From contig OZ024887.1 in the NCBI GenBank assembly GCA_964017195.1, positions 5,161,959 to 5,225,958 on the forward strand: a DNA stretch of 64,000 nucleotides, read 5' to 3'. Within the stretch, counting starts at the first letter, position 1; every line of letters begins with the position of its first letter. A model generated the notes under the pieces. The model did no database searches. It was given only the letters and a program-made list of their open reading frames with translations, and was not told where the DNA came from. Shown here piece after piece: positions 47,601 to 59,595 of this stretch. This stretch comes from Siderastrea radians (taxonomy: Eukaryota; Cnidaria; Anthozoa; Scleractinia; Rhizangiidae). Made by a program: the position numbers and the translations under genes.

Positions 47601-49002
47601 CCCCTTTCTCCCCCCGCCCGGGCGCCGGAGGGCACGGGGATAGCGCGACTCTTCAGAACCTAGATTAAGGGACGCCGAGTGCTCTGAAGTATCTGTGGCC
47701 AAAATAATGGAACACAGTAATTCCAGAACAAAATACAATAACATCAGTACTTACACACTCTGAATGTAACTTACTACAAAATTTATTTTATTTCATGAGC
47801 TGTAATTAAATTAGTAGTAAAATTACAACAGCACGTACATTGCGAAATTACCGCACTTTATAGAAAGAGTCGTGACCGTAAAAACTCCTTTGTGGAGCTT
47901 ATGCTAACATGTAATCCAACAAAGTACTGGCTATCTGTTACAATTTTTTTTTCTTTTTAACTTTCCACCAAGTTTTTATCTCAAGTCACATGACAGAAAT
48001 CGAATACGTGACTCTCTGTTAGTGTGGTGTGACACGTGCGGGTCACCTGTCTTTCCGCTTATTCCTCTACGTGATGAGTTTAAAATATCTTCGCTCTACC
48101 AGGAAACTGAAAATTCTTTTGTTTACAGTTTGGAATGTTTTCCTATTGTATTGTTGCTTTTTCGGTTGCCAAGGTAAGCGGCATAATACGTCGTTTCACA
48201 GTGTTTTCGCTCTTGTCTCGGTTCAGTTGAATGAGTGGATTCCTGTCTTGTTGAAATGCCGTTAAAAATCTGCTTCGTTCTAACTTAATAAGACTCAGCA
48301 CGACTCAAGAAAGCAGAACTTTCTTTCAAAGATCAGGAAAAACATTGTGCGTGGATGTGTAACTAATGGTGAGCCTATCTTAAACGACTTTTGTAATTGT
48401 TAGCAGTATTCCAGGGATTAAATCTGTAATTTGCATATAATTCTACCCGCTCAGATCACTAAACAGTAAAAATTTACTGACGGGGAAGTATTCAATTCCC
48501 AAAGCTGTAACTTTCCTAGTTAAAAGTACGATAACAGAGCTTTCTTTCTGTGTAGTCTTAATCATTGAATGATACATACCAGAAGCCGTTTTAAGCGGCC
48601 GAAGTTGGCCTTCATTTTACCTTGTGATAAACGAGGTTAAGAGCGGCTCGATAAGAACGCCGCTTGAAAATGTTCGAAACGAAACATTGGCAAATTTATT
48701 ACACAGTTTTGAAGTACAAAGGTTAAATAATGTTCGTGGTTTGTTTCGTTTTGAAAGAATCTTTTTTACGCTCTCACCGGCTTCCTAAAGTTGAGTGAGA
48801 ATTTGACCCGTTTAGAGACCCTAAAACCGCCATTTTATGCATTTTTCGAACTTTTCAAATTTTCGTCCGTTAAATAACTCGTTGGAACTTTTGATTATTT
48901 TTTCTTGAATTAGCTTACCCAAAGGGATGTTTTGGCAAAATAAAAAAAAATTCGATTTTTTGTGAGTGTCTTTCGATTCTCGATATTCTCAGAAAATGGC
49001 TC
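44655..49002. mobile_element. 4.35-kb palindromic element with TTAA target duplication
   Basis: Ends are GAGCCATTTTCTGAG and CTCAGAAAATGGCTC, flanked by TTAA at 44651-44654 and 49003-49006, as in piggyBac-type insertions. The two arms of about 2.1 kb are near-complete reverse complements and meet in a loop of about 100 bp at roughly 46905-47010. For instance the frame at 45392-45640 (minus) is mirrored at 48029-48265 (plus). No transposase seen. Internal repeats include a GGGGGG-containing coral-type repeat near 46500 and 47395. Confidence 0.85.
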
Positions 49003-49615
49003 TTAAACAACAAAGATAATGACTCTATAGTCAAACCATCTTTCCTCATGTCGAAAAATCTACATTTTATTAATATCTCCGGATTTTATTCCAATTTTAT
49101 GAACTTGATAGAACAATATCATCTATCCAGTTTAGATCCTGAATCTTTAGATAAGGTTAGAATTAGGCGATATACAACTAATATGAAAGAAATATATAGC
49201 CTCCTGGCGACACAGCCTTGAACATTCAAAGAAATTAGAATTTTATAAAGTTTTTAAAGATGAATACGTTACATCTGATTATTTAAACCAGCTAAGAAAC
49301 TTTAATGAAAAACGAAAGTTAGTGAAGTTTAGAGTAAGTAAGCACAAACTTATGATTGCACTAGGTCGATATCAAACCGATCATATGCCCAGAGAAACTA
49401 GATTATGCCCATTGTGTAAATCAAATCAAGTAGAAAATGAAACTTATTTCTTGCTGCAATGTAGCAAATACTCTCTACAGAGGCAGACATTCTTCAATCG
49501 AATCAATGAAATATTACCTGATATTGAAAGGAAATCAACCTCGGAAAGCATAAAACTTCTCATGAACTCTAACGACTATTATGTAAATAAGCTAGTAATG
49601 AAGTTTATTTCCTTT

Positions 49616-52600
49616 TGTTCTGATCCATCTCGCTTGAAATGACCCCGAAAGCGTCCCGAGCTTTGAAGTAGGTCCGAAGCGATTCACCAGCAGTGTAACC
49701 GATAAATTCAGATTTATTATTTGGTGAAAAAGAAAGCTTTTACAACACTAGCGAGTGAAAATTCCGACTACCTCGTGCCGCTAGTACAGACCATAATATA
49801 AGCTAAGAGCGCTGTCCAATAGAAAAGCGAGGAAAAGTCAAGTGCGTAAACAAGGCACAAAGAGTAACGCAATAAGTCACGTAACAAGGGTAAACTGAAA
49901 AATACTGAAATAATGCTGTAAATATGGGACAGCACACTCCTCGCCTGATATTATTTAAGGTAATATCACCAGAGTTCTGGGTAACGACAGTTCTGAATCA
50001 TCATTCAAAGTTCTGAAATCAATGTCATGTCCAATATGTGAAGCACTAACTGCTTGAAGATCAATGTCATATCCAAAGTGTGAAACACTGTTCAAAGTTC
50101 ATCCAACGGTGGTTCTCATCTTCTTGAGATTGTCCTCACTCCTCAGTAATATGACCTCGGTCACCGGTCTTGTGTAGCTCTTCCTTGATCCGTCCTTGGC
50201 TGTCAGCAATTCAATCTTTCGCACCTTCCCATCCGCACTGGGGAAGGTTTTGGTGATCCGGGCAAGTGGCCAGCTGTTCCTTGGAAGGTCTTTGCAGCGG
50301 AGGAGAACCAGGTCACCCTCTTCGAGGTTCTTTGTGTCATGTTCCCACTTCCTTCTTGGCTGGAGTGTAGGGAGGAACTCTTTTCGCCATCGGTGCCAGA
50401 ACACATTGGCCAGATGCTGTACTTGTCGCCACTGCTTACTGTGTAGGTCTGCACAGCTGAAGTTTCCTGGAGTAGCCTTCAAGCTTTGGGTCTTCTGTGT
50501 CAGCAGGATTGCAGGCGTTAGGACCTCTGGCGCTTCAGGATCAGTTGGGACTGGAACAAGGGGTCTTGCATTCACAATGGCGGTAACTTCCGCCATAAGC
50601 GTTAAGAGGACTTCGTGAGAGAGACGCTTGGGTTCAATTTCAGCTAACATTGCGTCCAGGATTCGACGAGTAACTCCTATCATCCGTTCCCAGACTCCAC
50701 CAACATGAGATGAGTGGGGAGCATTGAAGATCCAATCACAACCCTCCGAAGCTAAGTAGGGCTGAATAGCGTCATGCATCTCATTGAGTGAAGCTTGGAG
50801 TTCGTTGTGTGCTCCAACGAAGTTGGTACCGCAGTCAGAACGGAGTTGTACCACTGGTCCTCGCAAGGCTAAGAATCGACGTAGTGCATTGATAAAGCTT
50901 GAAGAGTCCATGGACTCTATAAGCTCAATGTGGATGGCTCTTGTCGTCAGGCAGGTGAAGAGCACGGCCCAACGTTTGCTGTTAGCGACTCCACCTCTTG
51001 TGCGTCTGGCACTCACTAGCCAAGGACCGAAGACGTCAAGGCCGACAAAGCTGAATGGAGGAGCAGGAGTTAGTCGGTCAACAGGTAGATCGGCCATTTT
51101 CTGGATCTGCTGTCTTCCCCGCAGTTTCTTGCATTTAATGCAACTGTTGATGACGCTGTTGATGAGGCGTTTTCCACCGAGGATCCATAGGCCATGGCTC
51201 CTAATAGCGCCAAGGGTGAAGTGACGACCTTGATGCTGGACTCTAGCATGATAGTAGCGGACTATGAGAGTTGTTGCATGATGCGAGCTCGGCAGGATTA
51301 AAGGGTGACGTTCTTCAAACTTCAGGTCTGCGTGTTCAAGGCGGCCGCCAACTCTTAAGAGCCCCTCTGCATCAATGATTGGGCTGAGTTTCTTGAGCGG
51401 ACTAGTGGCTGGTAACCTTTCAGAATTCTGAAGGAGCTTTAAGTCTTCTCCATAAGCCTCCAATTGCATGTTCTAGATGATGATTGATTGGGCTTGTTTG
51501 AAGGTCTGCACTGTAAGCACTGTTCTCGGTGCCGCATGGTCACCTTCCTCTACGGGTGCCTGCTTTTTCCGTGAACGGGCAAGTATAATGAGCCTTGCGA
51601 TTGCTTTCAAGAGTGTGAACCACTGTGAAAACCTGGAGAATCTTGCTGATCCAAGACATTTGTTTGGCTCCAGTCGATTAGTCAGCACCTTTACTTCGGG
51701 GCGAACCTCGGGGTCGTCCAGTTTAGTTTCTGAGGCTAAGCTGCTGACTGGCATGTCGGCTGCCACGTGCTTGTTGTGGAGAAACGCGGGCCCAGTATGC
51801 CAGATGCTTTCAGAGAGGCTTTGCGCGTCCACAGATCGGGTGGCGAGATCGGCAGGGTTCAGATGCGACGGTACGTAGTGCCACTGGTTTGGTAAGGTGG
51901 ATCTTCTAATTCTCTGTACCCGATTGCTGACGTAAACGTAGAATCGTCTGGTTTCATTGCTGATATACCCAAGAACAACCCGGCTATCTGAATAGTAGAC
52001 AATGGCCTGTGGTTCCAAGTCGAGCTCTTCGATAACCAACTCCGCGACCTCAACTCCCAATACCGCAGCACACAGCTCCAGGCGAGGCGTAGTTGTGGCA
52101 TGAGTTGGAGCTAACTTCGCTTTCCCCAGGACGAATGAGACCTGGATGTGTCCATCATCCTGAACAGATTTCAGGTAAGAAACTGCTCCAATGGCTTCGT
52201 TTGAAGCATCACAGAAGGTGTGGAGCTCCACACGGTTAGCTGCATTAAGTGGCTTTGACGAGTAAGCACGAGGAACTCTGATCTGATCTAGGGCAAGGAG
52301 ACTTTGGCGCCAAAGTTCCCAGGCTGGCCTCCGTTCTTCAGGAAGAGGTGCATCCCAATCTCCCGGCTGTGCGTTGCAGAGGTCAGCTGACATGGACCGA
52401 AGAAGAAATTTTCCCCTGATGGTCACCGGCGCTGCTAAACCCAGAGGATCATACAGGCTGTTAATAGTCGACAAGACGCCGCGTCTTGAAAATGGCTTAT
52501 TCTCTGAAGAGACTTTCAGCGTGAAAGCATCTGACTTTAAGTCCCAGAACACGCCGAGAGAGCGCTGGACAGGGATGCTGTCCTTGGAGAAATCCAAATT

Positions 52601-55600
52601 GCGGATGTCTGTGGCCTGATCTTCGTCTGGAAAGGCCTGTGTAACCTCTGGGTGACTTGAAGCGATCTTGTGCAAGCGCAAGTTGGCTGTAGCTAGCATG
52701 GCTCGTGTTCGCTTTAGCAGGTCTATGGCTTTGGCTGGAGTGGCGACAGATTTTAGGGCATCGTCCACGTAGAAGTTCTTGTCTACAAGTTCCTTGGCAT
52801 CTGATCCAAACTCGGACTCTCCTACTTCAGCCGTTTTTCGAAGACCCTAAGTGGCGACCGCAGGGGATGATGTGTTTCCAAAAACGTGCACCCTCATTCT
52901 GTTTTCCGTCAGGGACTTGGCTGGGTCATTGTCTTGAGACCAGAAGAACCGGAGAAGATCTCTGTGTCTCTCGTCGACGAGAAATGAGTGGAACATCTGT
53001 TCTATGTCCGCCATGAAGGCGACTGGGTCCTGGCGAAAACGTATAAGGACACCTAATAAACCATTGTTAAGATCAGGTCCCGAAAGCAGCAGCTTGTTTA
53101 GGGACACTTTTTCTGTCTCGGCTGCGGAATCGAAGACCACCCTGATCTTCCCTGGCTTCTGCGGGTGGTACACGCCGAAATGCGGGAGATACCACCGCGT
53201 AGTAGGCTGATTTGGTCCAGTTACTGGTGCAATCTCGGCATGGCCGCTGTCGAGAAGTTTTTGCATGAATGTGAAGTAGTGTTCCTTCATGGTTGGTTTC
53301 TTATCCAAGAGGCGACGTGTTGACTTCATTCGTTTTAAAGCGTTCTCTCTGTTGTCGGGGAGGTGCTGTGTTTCCTCACGGAGTGGGAGGGGCGCTGCCC
53401 AGCTGCCTGATTCTTGGTCCTTGACCATGCCTTCATCCATAATCTTCAGGAATTTGCGATCCTCTATAGAGGTGCCTGGCTTGTTGTCATCTCTTGTGCG
53501 CACAAACACATTGGTTCCTAAACTGTCCTCGAACCGTTCGTTAATAAATTGTCCCTTTTTCCGATTGGTGACTGAAGGTGTGCCATCCAGGGTTGTTTCA
53601 CATTTGACATACAAAAGGCTGGGGCAGGGTTCCATAAACGAGGGCCGGCCATTATCAAGAAAATGGGTCTTGAAAGTGGCAATCTCGCTCGGTCTGTGTG
53701 CGCCATTCAAACATGCATTCCCGATCACAACCCAACCCAAGTCCAGCCGCTGTGCCCGTGGAGCATCCCTTGGTCCATTGCGGGATTCGTGGACCTTGTG
53801 CAGAGGGGGTGCATCCCTTCCGATGAGGAGCAGGATGTCAGCTTCCTTATCTATGTTGGGAATCTTGTGGGCAATTCCCCTGAGATGGGGATGAAATCCT
53901 GCAGATTCGGGGGTAGGGATTTCATCCCTGTTGTTTGGAATGGCATCGCACTCGATGATAGGTGGTAGATTATGGTGTTTGCTACCATCCACAGATTCTA
54001 TGACAAGGTCCATGGCTCTTCTGCCCTTGGCTTGTGTCGTCCCTGAGCAAGTTCTAAGTGTGTACTGAGTAGAATCACCTCCCAAGTTGAGCAGTTCAAA
54101 GAGTCTTGATGTGCCGAGAGAGCAGTTACTTTGGTCATCGATGATCGCATATGCCTTGATTTTGTTGCCAGGGTGATCTCTTGAGTAAACGTTTGCGAGG
54201 CATATCTTAGAGCAGGATTTGCTTCCGCTTGTGCTGCCACACACCTCGGTACATGTGGTCCTAAAGTTGCTGGCCTCCTCGCCATGAAGCTGGGTGTCTC
54301 CTTGCTCTTTGCTCCGAGTTACTGGGTTGTTTGGAGAGCCTGGATGAAGTGCTGATGTGTGTTTGTCACTCTGGCATTCGCTGCACTTTATAACAGCTGT
54401 ACAGTCTTTGGCATGATGGTTAGAAGAAGCTACACAGCGGAAACAGACACCATGTTGACTTAACAGGTTTTTCCTCTCATCCAAGGTTTTTGATCTGAAG
54501 ACTCGACACTTGCTGAGGACGTGATGTGACCGATGAATGAAGCACCATTTCCTAGTATCGGGAGCAGAGGGAGGTTGACCACTTGAGTTGAGAGCATTTT
54601 CAGAAAGTTCAGTCTTTCGCACTGTGAAGCCTTCACCTGAGTTTGGAGGTTTAGGTGGCTTGAAGGGAATTTTTGGGGCGCGAAGATTTCTCTTATCCAG
54701 GTTCTCTATTGCCAAGTAAGGGTCGTTTCTTTCCTGCGATATCTCTTGGATGAACTTAGCGAATTCACTAAATGGAGGATAGTCTGCAACTTTCTGAACT
54801 TTGTATCGATAAGCGTGACGTTGCCATCTTCCTTGGAGGTCATCTGGAAGTTTAACAAGTAAAGGTTTTAGGAATGCTGGTTCATCAAGGACTTTCAGAC
54901 CACTAAGTCCTCCATCATTCTTTGCACATTCCAGTTCAAGGAGCAAATCTCCAAGTTCCTGTAGTCCTTTATTATCCTTGGGTTCGATCTTGGGGAACAT
55001 TGTCAGTTTGTTAAGGTGCATTTGAGTTACGACCGCATTTGAACCGAATCGCTCGCTTAATTTCTTCCAAGCTTCCTTTAAGCCCTCTTCAGGATTCTCT
55101 ACGTAGGCATTGCGCAGGCGTTGAACAAGTCTCTTTGACTGACTGGTGGTATACTCGATTAACAGGGTTAATGTTTCACTTGCGGTGATGTTCACATCTC
55201 TTACCATGTTTTCAAACGACGCTTTCCAGGTGCGGTAGTTCTCTGGTCGATTGTCAAACTTTTCAATCTTGTTAGCTACGAGTTCTTGTCTAGCCATGAA
55301 CTGAATATAAGATTCGACGTGGTTAAGAGGCTTACATGTAGGTGAAACTGTGCTTTCAGTTTGCACTGGAATGAACTCCGTAACTTTAGGATTTCACTTC
55401 TTAGGGGTGGTGAGTTCCTCTTTGAAAGTTGACTTAACATGCTGTGTTGCTTCAGGATTTAGCTTCTCATCAGTGGTTTGTTCCTCCACGAGATTTGCTT
55501 CGGGACGAGTCCCTCGAGTGCTTTCTTCATCCATGTGTGCCTTGATGAACTCCCGCACACGCTGGGATGGGTTCATGAGTGGCAAATCTGGTTTCTGGGA

Positions 55601-56709
55601 TTCCTTGGCAAAGGTGGGAGCGAGTTCCTCATCCATCGCGTTCGCTTTTGCCAGTGCCACGGCTGCCTCTTGTTCCAGGCCTAAACACGCGATCCGCGCC
55701 TCTTCCTCGCGTTTCTTTCGAGCGAAGGCCATTTCTTCCTCTCTTTTCCTTTTCTCTTCTTGCTCTAACAGGAGGGCCGACTGGGCCTCGATTTCTGCCA
55801 TTTTCCTTTCCATTTCTGCCTTCTTTTGGGCTGCCACAGCTTCGGCTCTGGCTTGCGCTCGTATCGCGGTGGGTGACACAGTGGAGACGCGACTGACACC
55901 TGATGACCCAGAGCGAGCCGATTGTACTTCTTGTAATATATCATTCTTTCGATCTATTCATTCGTTGATCGCACCTTGAACGAGTTCGCGGCGAGTTTTC
56001 ATCATCTCTTCGACGGTTTTACGTTCCCTTTGACATTCGGGAGCATTAGAGCGACTCGTAAAATCCATTAGAGATACCCACACAAGTTGATATTCGCCGA
56101 AAATGGAACGCAACTCGCTTATTGCTGAGCGAATCTTGTCCAACGAATCCGGTGTTTGCCGGAGTTTAGAGATCGCTGCCGCCGTATCAACCCACATTTT
56201 CTCCAGCTTTTCTTTATCGGAGTTAAATCTGTTTTCTAACAGCTTCAGAGTGGGCTTAATAGTACGTTTTGGTCGAGCATCACCATCCGTAGTTTCTTTA
56301 TGAGGCGGGCTAGTCGAGGGATTCTCTGGGTCCGTAAGGAGAAATTCCTCGTCTTCCACGGGAGCCAATGCGTAATTATCTTTTTCACTGTTCTGATCCA
56401 TCTCGCTTGAAATGACCCCGAAAGCGTCCCGAGCTTTGAAGAAGGTCCGAAGCGATTCACCAGCAGTGTAACCGATAAATTCAGATTTATTATTTGGTGA
56501 AAAAGAAAGCTTTTACAACACTAGCGAGTGAAAATTCCGACTACCTCGTGCCGCTAGTACAGACCATAATATAAGCTAAGAGCGCTGTCCAATAGAAAAG
56601 CGAGGAAAAGTCACGTGCGTAAACAAGGCACAAAGAGTAACGCAATAAGTCACGTAACAAGGGTAAACTGAAAAATACTGAAATAATGCTGTAAATATGG
56701 GACAGCACA
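49616..56709 (-). mobile_element. BEL/Pao LTR retrotransposon, minus orientation
   Basis: Two 321-bp LTRs (49616-49936 and 56389-56709) start TG and end CA and differ at very few positions. Target duplication CCTTT/CCTTG (49611-49615, 56710-56714; one change) lies within the LINE. The internal part has one gag-pol frame on the minus strand. LTR similarity suggests a young insertion. Confidence 0.9.
50099..56401 (-). pseudogene. BEL/Pao gag-pol, one frame with four in-frame stops
   Basis: A single minus-strand frame from ATG 56401 (13 nt inside the 5' LTR) to 50099. Stops interrupt it at 55958-55960 (TGA), 55394-55396 (TGA), 52847-52849 (TAG) and 51473-51475 (TAG), with no frameshift. Order: coiled-coil gag; zinc-knuckle CFRCVASSNHHAKDC and CSEC near 54440; aspartic protease AIIDDQSN near 54150; RT with YVDD at about 52766-52777; RNase H (TFCDASNEAIGAV) near 52200; integrase with HHCC (YYHARVQHQGRH, CIKCKKLRG) and DDE core (FVGLDVFGPW, LRSDCGTNFVGA, SSHVGGVWERM). 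No tRNA primer site is obvious next to the LTR. Protein function is lost unless stops are read through. Confidence 0.85.
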
Positions 56710-56872
56710 CCTTGTGTATGAATATACGTGATACATTGTTATTATCAAGTGAAAGTGATGTAACTTAGGTTCATTAGCATAATATTAGAGTACTATTAGT
56801 CTTGTTTTGTTATTAATTCCTATATGCTTTTGCAATACTGTAAAATCTTGCGGTCATGCAAATAAAGCAATT

Positions 56873-56875
<3 letters not shown>

Positions 56876-56942
<67 letters not shown>

Positions 56943-56943
56943 G

Positions 56944-56997
<54 letters not shown>

Positions 56998-57015
56998 ACT
57001 GCTACTGCTACTGCT
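56876..57015. repeat. (ACT)n microsatellite tail of LINE copy B
   Basis: About 120 bp of CTA/ACT triplets after the LINE AATAAA, ending in CTG-CTA mixed repeats. Confidence 0.9.
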
Positions 57016-58436
57016 ACCTAGAACTACTATAATTGTTTTCGATAACAGCCGTGGCCTTAATTATTTATTCCGTTCAGTGATTTTAAGAACGACGATGACG
57101 TTCAGTGACTGCAGTAAATTTGTACCTTTGCCCTAGCAGTGACTACTTGTAGCAGTCCCAAGTATTTTATATCTGTATACACGTATGTCTACTGTTTAAC
57201 AAAACTGATGTCATCAAGTAAGACACTAAAAGGATGGTAGAATTCTGTAAGCAAGCATATAAGACCGAATTGTCTCACGCCCCTCAGGGGTGAATTGCCA
57301 TAATAATCGGAATCTGAGTTGGAAATCAGTTTCCATCGCTTGCTCACTTCCAAGGTGTCAAATTTTTCTTTGTAGCCATATCCCTTGTCATCGTATGCGT
57401 CCGAGCGGCAATAAAAGCAAATAATTCCGCCTAAAACATAAAATTGTACAATTACACAAACAAAAAGAACGACAACAGTAAAGCCAGACCTTAGGGTGCG
57501 AAAATAAGTTTGGCATCAATCGTGTACGAAAAGTAAAAGTAGAAATGTTATGGACTTGTCCAGTAATAGCATAGTTTTCCTTTCCCTAGGATACCAATGG
57601 TCTAATGGTCCCCTAGACTGATTCGGGCAACACGTTGAAGGAGAATCTCGGCAAAACAAACTAAGAAATTTAAGTTTCTCTAGAGACCAAATATAAACGT
57701 ATTTGTTATTTATCAACAAAAGGATTAAAAAGATAATTTACTTCCACTTGACAAGCCATAGTTTATGTAACCAACGACCTTTGGAGGGTTTTCAAAAGCA
57801 CCCGACGCCCGACGCAAGTCACCGGCTACGTTTAGCATTTGCGCCGGGTACTTTTTGTACTCAAACGTATTAGTTCACGTCAAAGATGTAGCTGATTACG
57901 GATGACGATATCTTTGCCCATATTTTAATTCAAGTGTATGGTGCCTCCCAAAAAACACTTTTTGTCACTGAAAGTGCACAGGAATGCATCTCCAGGTATG
58001 CAAATTTAAAAACTTTCCCACCCCTCCAGGAGGGGGTACCCCTCTCCCGCACCCTCCCCCATGCGGCTTCGCCACAATAAAGCTCCGGCTACTCTGATAA
58101 CTCCACCTGGTACTTTTTTTCAACTTGAAAACCCTGCCGGCGGGGAGGCTTTTGCCCGGACCCTCTGCGACAGACAGTGAGCCTTGAATGAAATTGCCAA
58201 TTCCCATTCTGTGTTTTAGAAACTCAGTGTTTCTCAATGTTCTAAACTGAAAATGCATACTGATGCATCACACGACAGCATAAACTCTGTTGCCGCAGCC
58301 CTTGTTCATTGTTTGTTTTTTTAAGCTGCCATATAAAGTGGAACCCTGCCTCACGTGGACGCCTTTTAAAGACCCCTTTAATCCCGTTAAAATGGCCAGA
58401 TTTTTCGTGATAATTTTTAGTGTTAATTTGCGGTTA
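57016..58436. other. Intergenic, dispersed repeat near 57980-58260
   Basis: The minus frame at 57965-58258 (GKSLPAGRVFKLKKSTRWSY and GGGCGRG) looks like translated repeat DNA that I associate with coral genomes, not a gene. No exon identified elsewhere. Confidence 0.35.
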
Positions 58437-59112
58437 CTCAGGTATATTAAGGACTGGGTCTGGAGGTATCTGATCCAGAAAGTAATGGGGGTGTCTATCT
58501 ACAAAAGGAAACATTTGATAAGTATGAGACTTGGCCATGGCCTTTATCCTGTTGATATAGTATTTTTGACATTGACATTTCCATGGCAACACATTGCGTG
58601 ACCAGTTAAGGTTTTACTTCCGGTTTTGTTCTTTAGGGCTTCTGCACACTAGGAAAAAATACGTTTACCTGGCATTTCCAGTGATTGCGTTTCTACCTTT
58701 ATGAGGTACTTTCCAAATGTAACTGGAAAGGTGGTCTCCCTACCCTGGATGAGGGTCTTATGGCTATTGCGTGACAGCAAAATCATGACACTTCAATGAC
58801 CACGTGACCTGGACACGCCTTTCCAGTTAATTTCGTGTAGAACTTAATGCGAGGAAAACTATTAAGACGTCATTTTGTAAGTTAGGTTTGCATAAGTTCT
58901 CCTGCATCTCGCCTAAAGAATAATATCGAAATTCAATACCTTAATTAGTCACGTGATCCCTGTTGTGACAGCTGTTTATCAAAAAGAGCCTTCGTAACAA
59001 GTTTCTCCTTTTTGCTTAATTTCGTGTCAATAGGTTGCATACTTACTGAGATAGACCACCCCCCTTCATTTTTGATTGTACCTCAAATGACCCAGTCCTT
59101 AATATACCTGAG
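58437..59112. mobile_element. Tc1/mariner-type MITE, 676 bp
   Basis: Perfect 24-bp terminal inverted repeats starting CTCAGGTATATTAAGGAC, flanked by TA at 58435-58436 and 59113-59114. No transposase. Confidence 0.7.
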
Positions 59113-59236
59113 TAGATTGCAGAAATAAAAATAAAATATATCCCGTGCCCAATATTTAGGTTTGAAACAAGCTTTTTCGGGGGCTAAACATAAAAATTTG
59201 ATTTTTCGTATTCCAATGGGACCACCATGGACTCAC

Positions 59237-59595
59237 CAGGCTTTATCCAACGTAGTATTTCGTCAAATGCATTTGGTTTGACCTGCCCTGGGGTAACCAC
59301 ACGAGCTGCTACTACAGCATCAAATTCTGCACTTTCTATCTCGTCTGCTCTCTCATTTGTCACGTAGGAGCATACGAATTTGTTATAGACTTTTTCTCTT
59401 TAACCTTCTCCAGCAAGTCGTCAGATACGTCCAGCCCTACCAAGTTGACAAATCCAAACCTCTCCTTTAGAAGTTCTCCCACCAATCCTGTACCGCAACC
59501 CAGATCCAATATTTCAGGTTTTTCTTGTTTTCGCCATACATTTCAGTAGCTGCCATATTGAAAGCGTCGGCGCATTTGATGTAACCAATATAACC
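59237..59595 (-). pseudogene. METTL27-like SAM methyltransferase exon with two 1-bp frameshifts
   Basis: Motif I ILDLGCGTGLVGELL, then LVGLDVSDDLLEKVKEK, VCSYVTNERADEIESAEFD, and PGQVKPNAFDEILRWIKPG ending at donor GTGAGT (59231-59236 minus). This matches Williams-Beuren region 27-type methyltransferases. The frame shifts twice, once just before motif I (run AAAAA near 59520-59526) and once after VKEK (run AAAAA near 59395-59405). Each is cured by one more A. The upstream side of the exon runs into a repeat at 59595. Could be a decaying copy or homopolymer errors. Confidence 0.65.

Larger units (their letters stand above)
43281..56875 (+). mobile_element. LINE copy B, split by two nested insertions
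   Basis: LINE sequence lies in three pieces. 43281-44654 carries the RT domain: TPIYKSGDKSDPTNYRGIC, FRKAFDSVWHEG, RQGCILSPLLFNLYIN, LLYADDLIIL; it has frame breaks near 43440 and 43780. 49007-49615 carries the C-terminal knuckle (CPLCKSNQVENETYFLLQC). 56715-56875 is the 3' UTR with AATAAA. The first gap is the TTAA palindromic element and the second is a BEL/Pao retrotransposon. Removing both and their target duplications restores continuity, for example the frame across 44654/49007. An (ACT)n tail follows. Confidence 0.85.

Noticed and set aside
45392..48265. Pair of similar small proteins at 45392-45640 and 48029-48265
   Set aside because: They are the same sequence in the two arms of the palindromic element, without known domain.
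51477..55979. Several plus-strand frames of 100-209 codons
   Set aside because: Antisense shadows of the BEL/Pao gag-pol frame.
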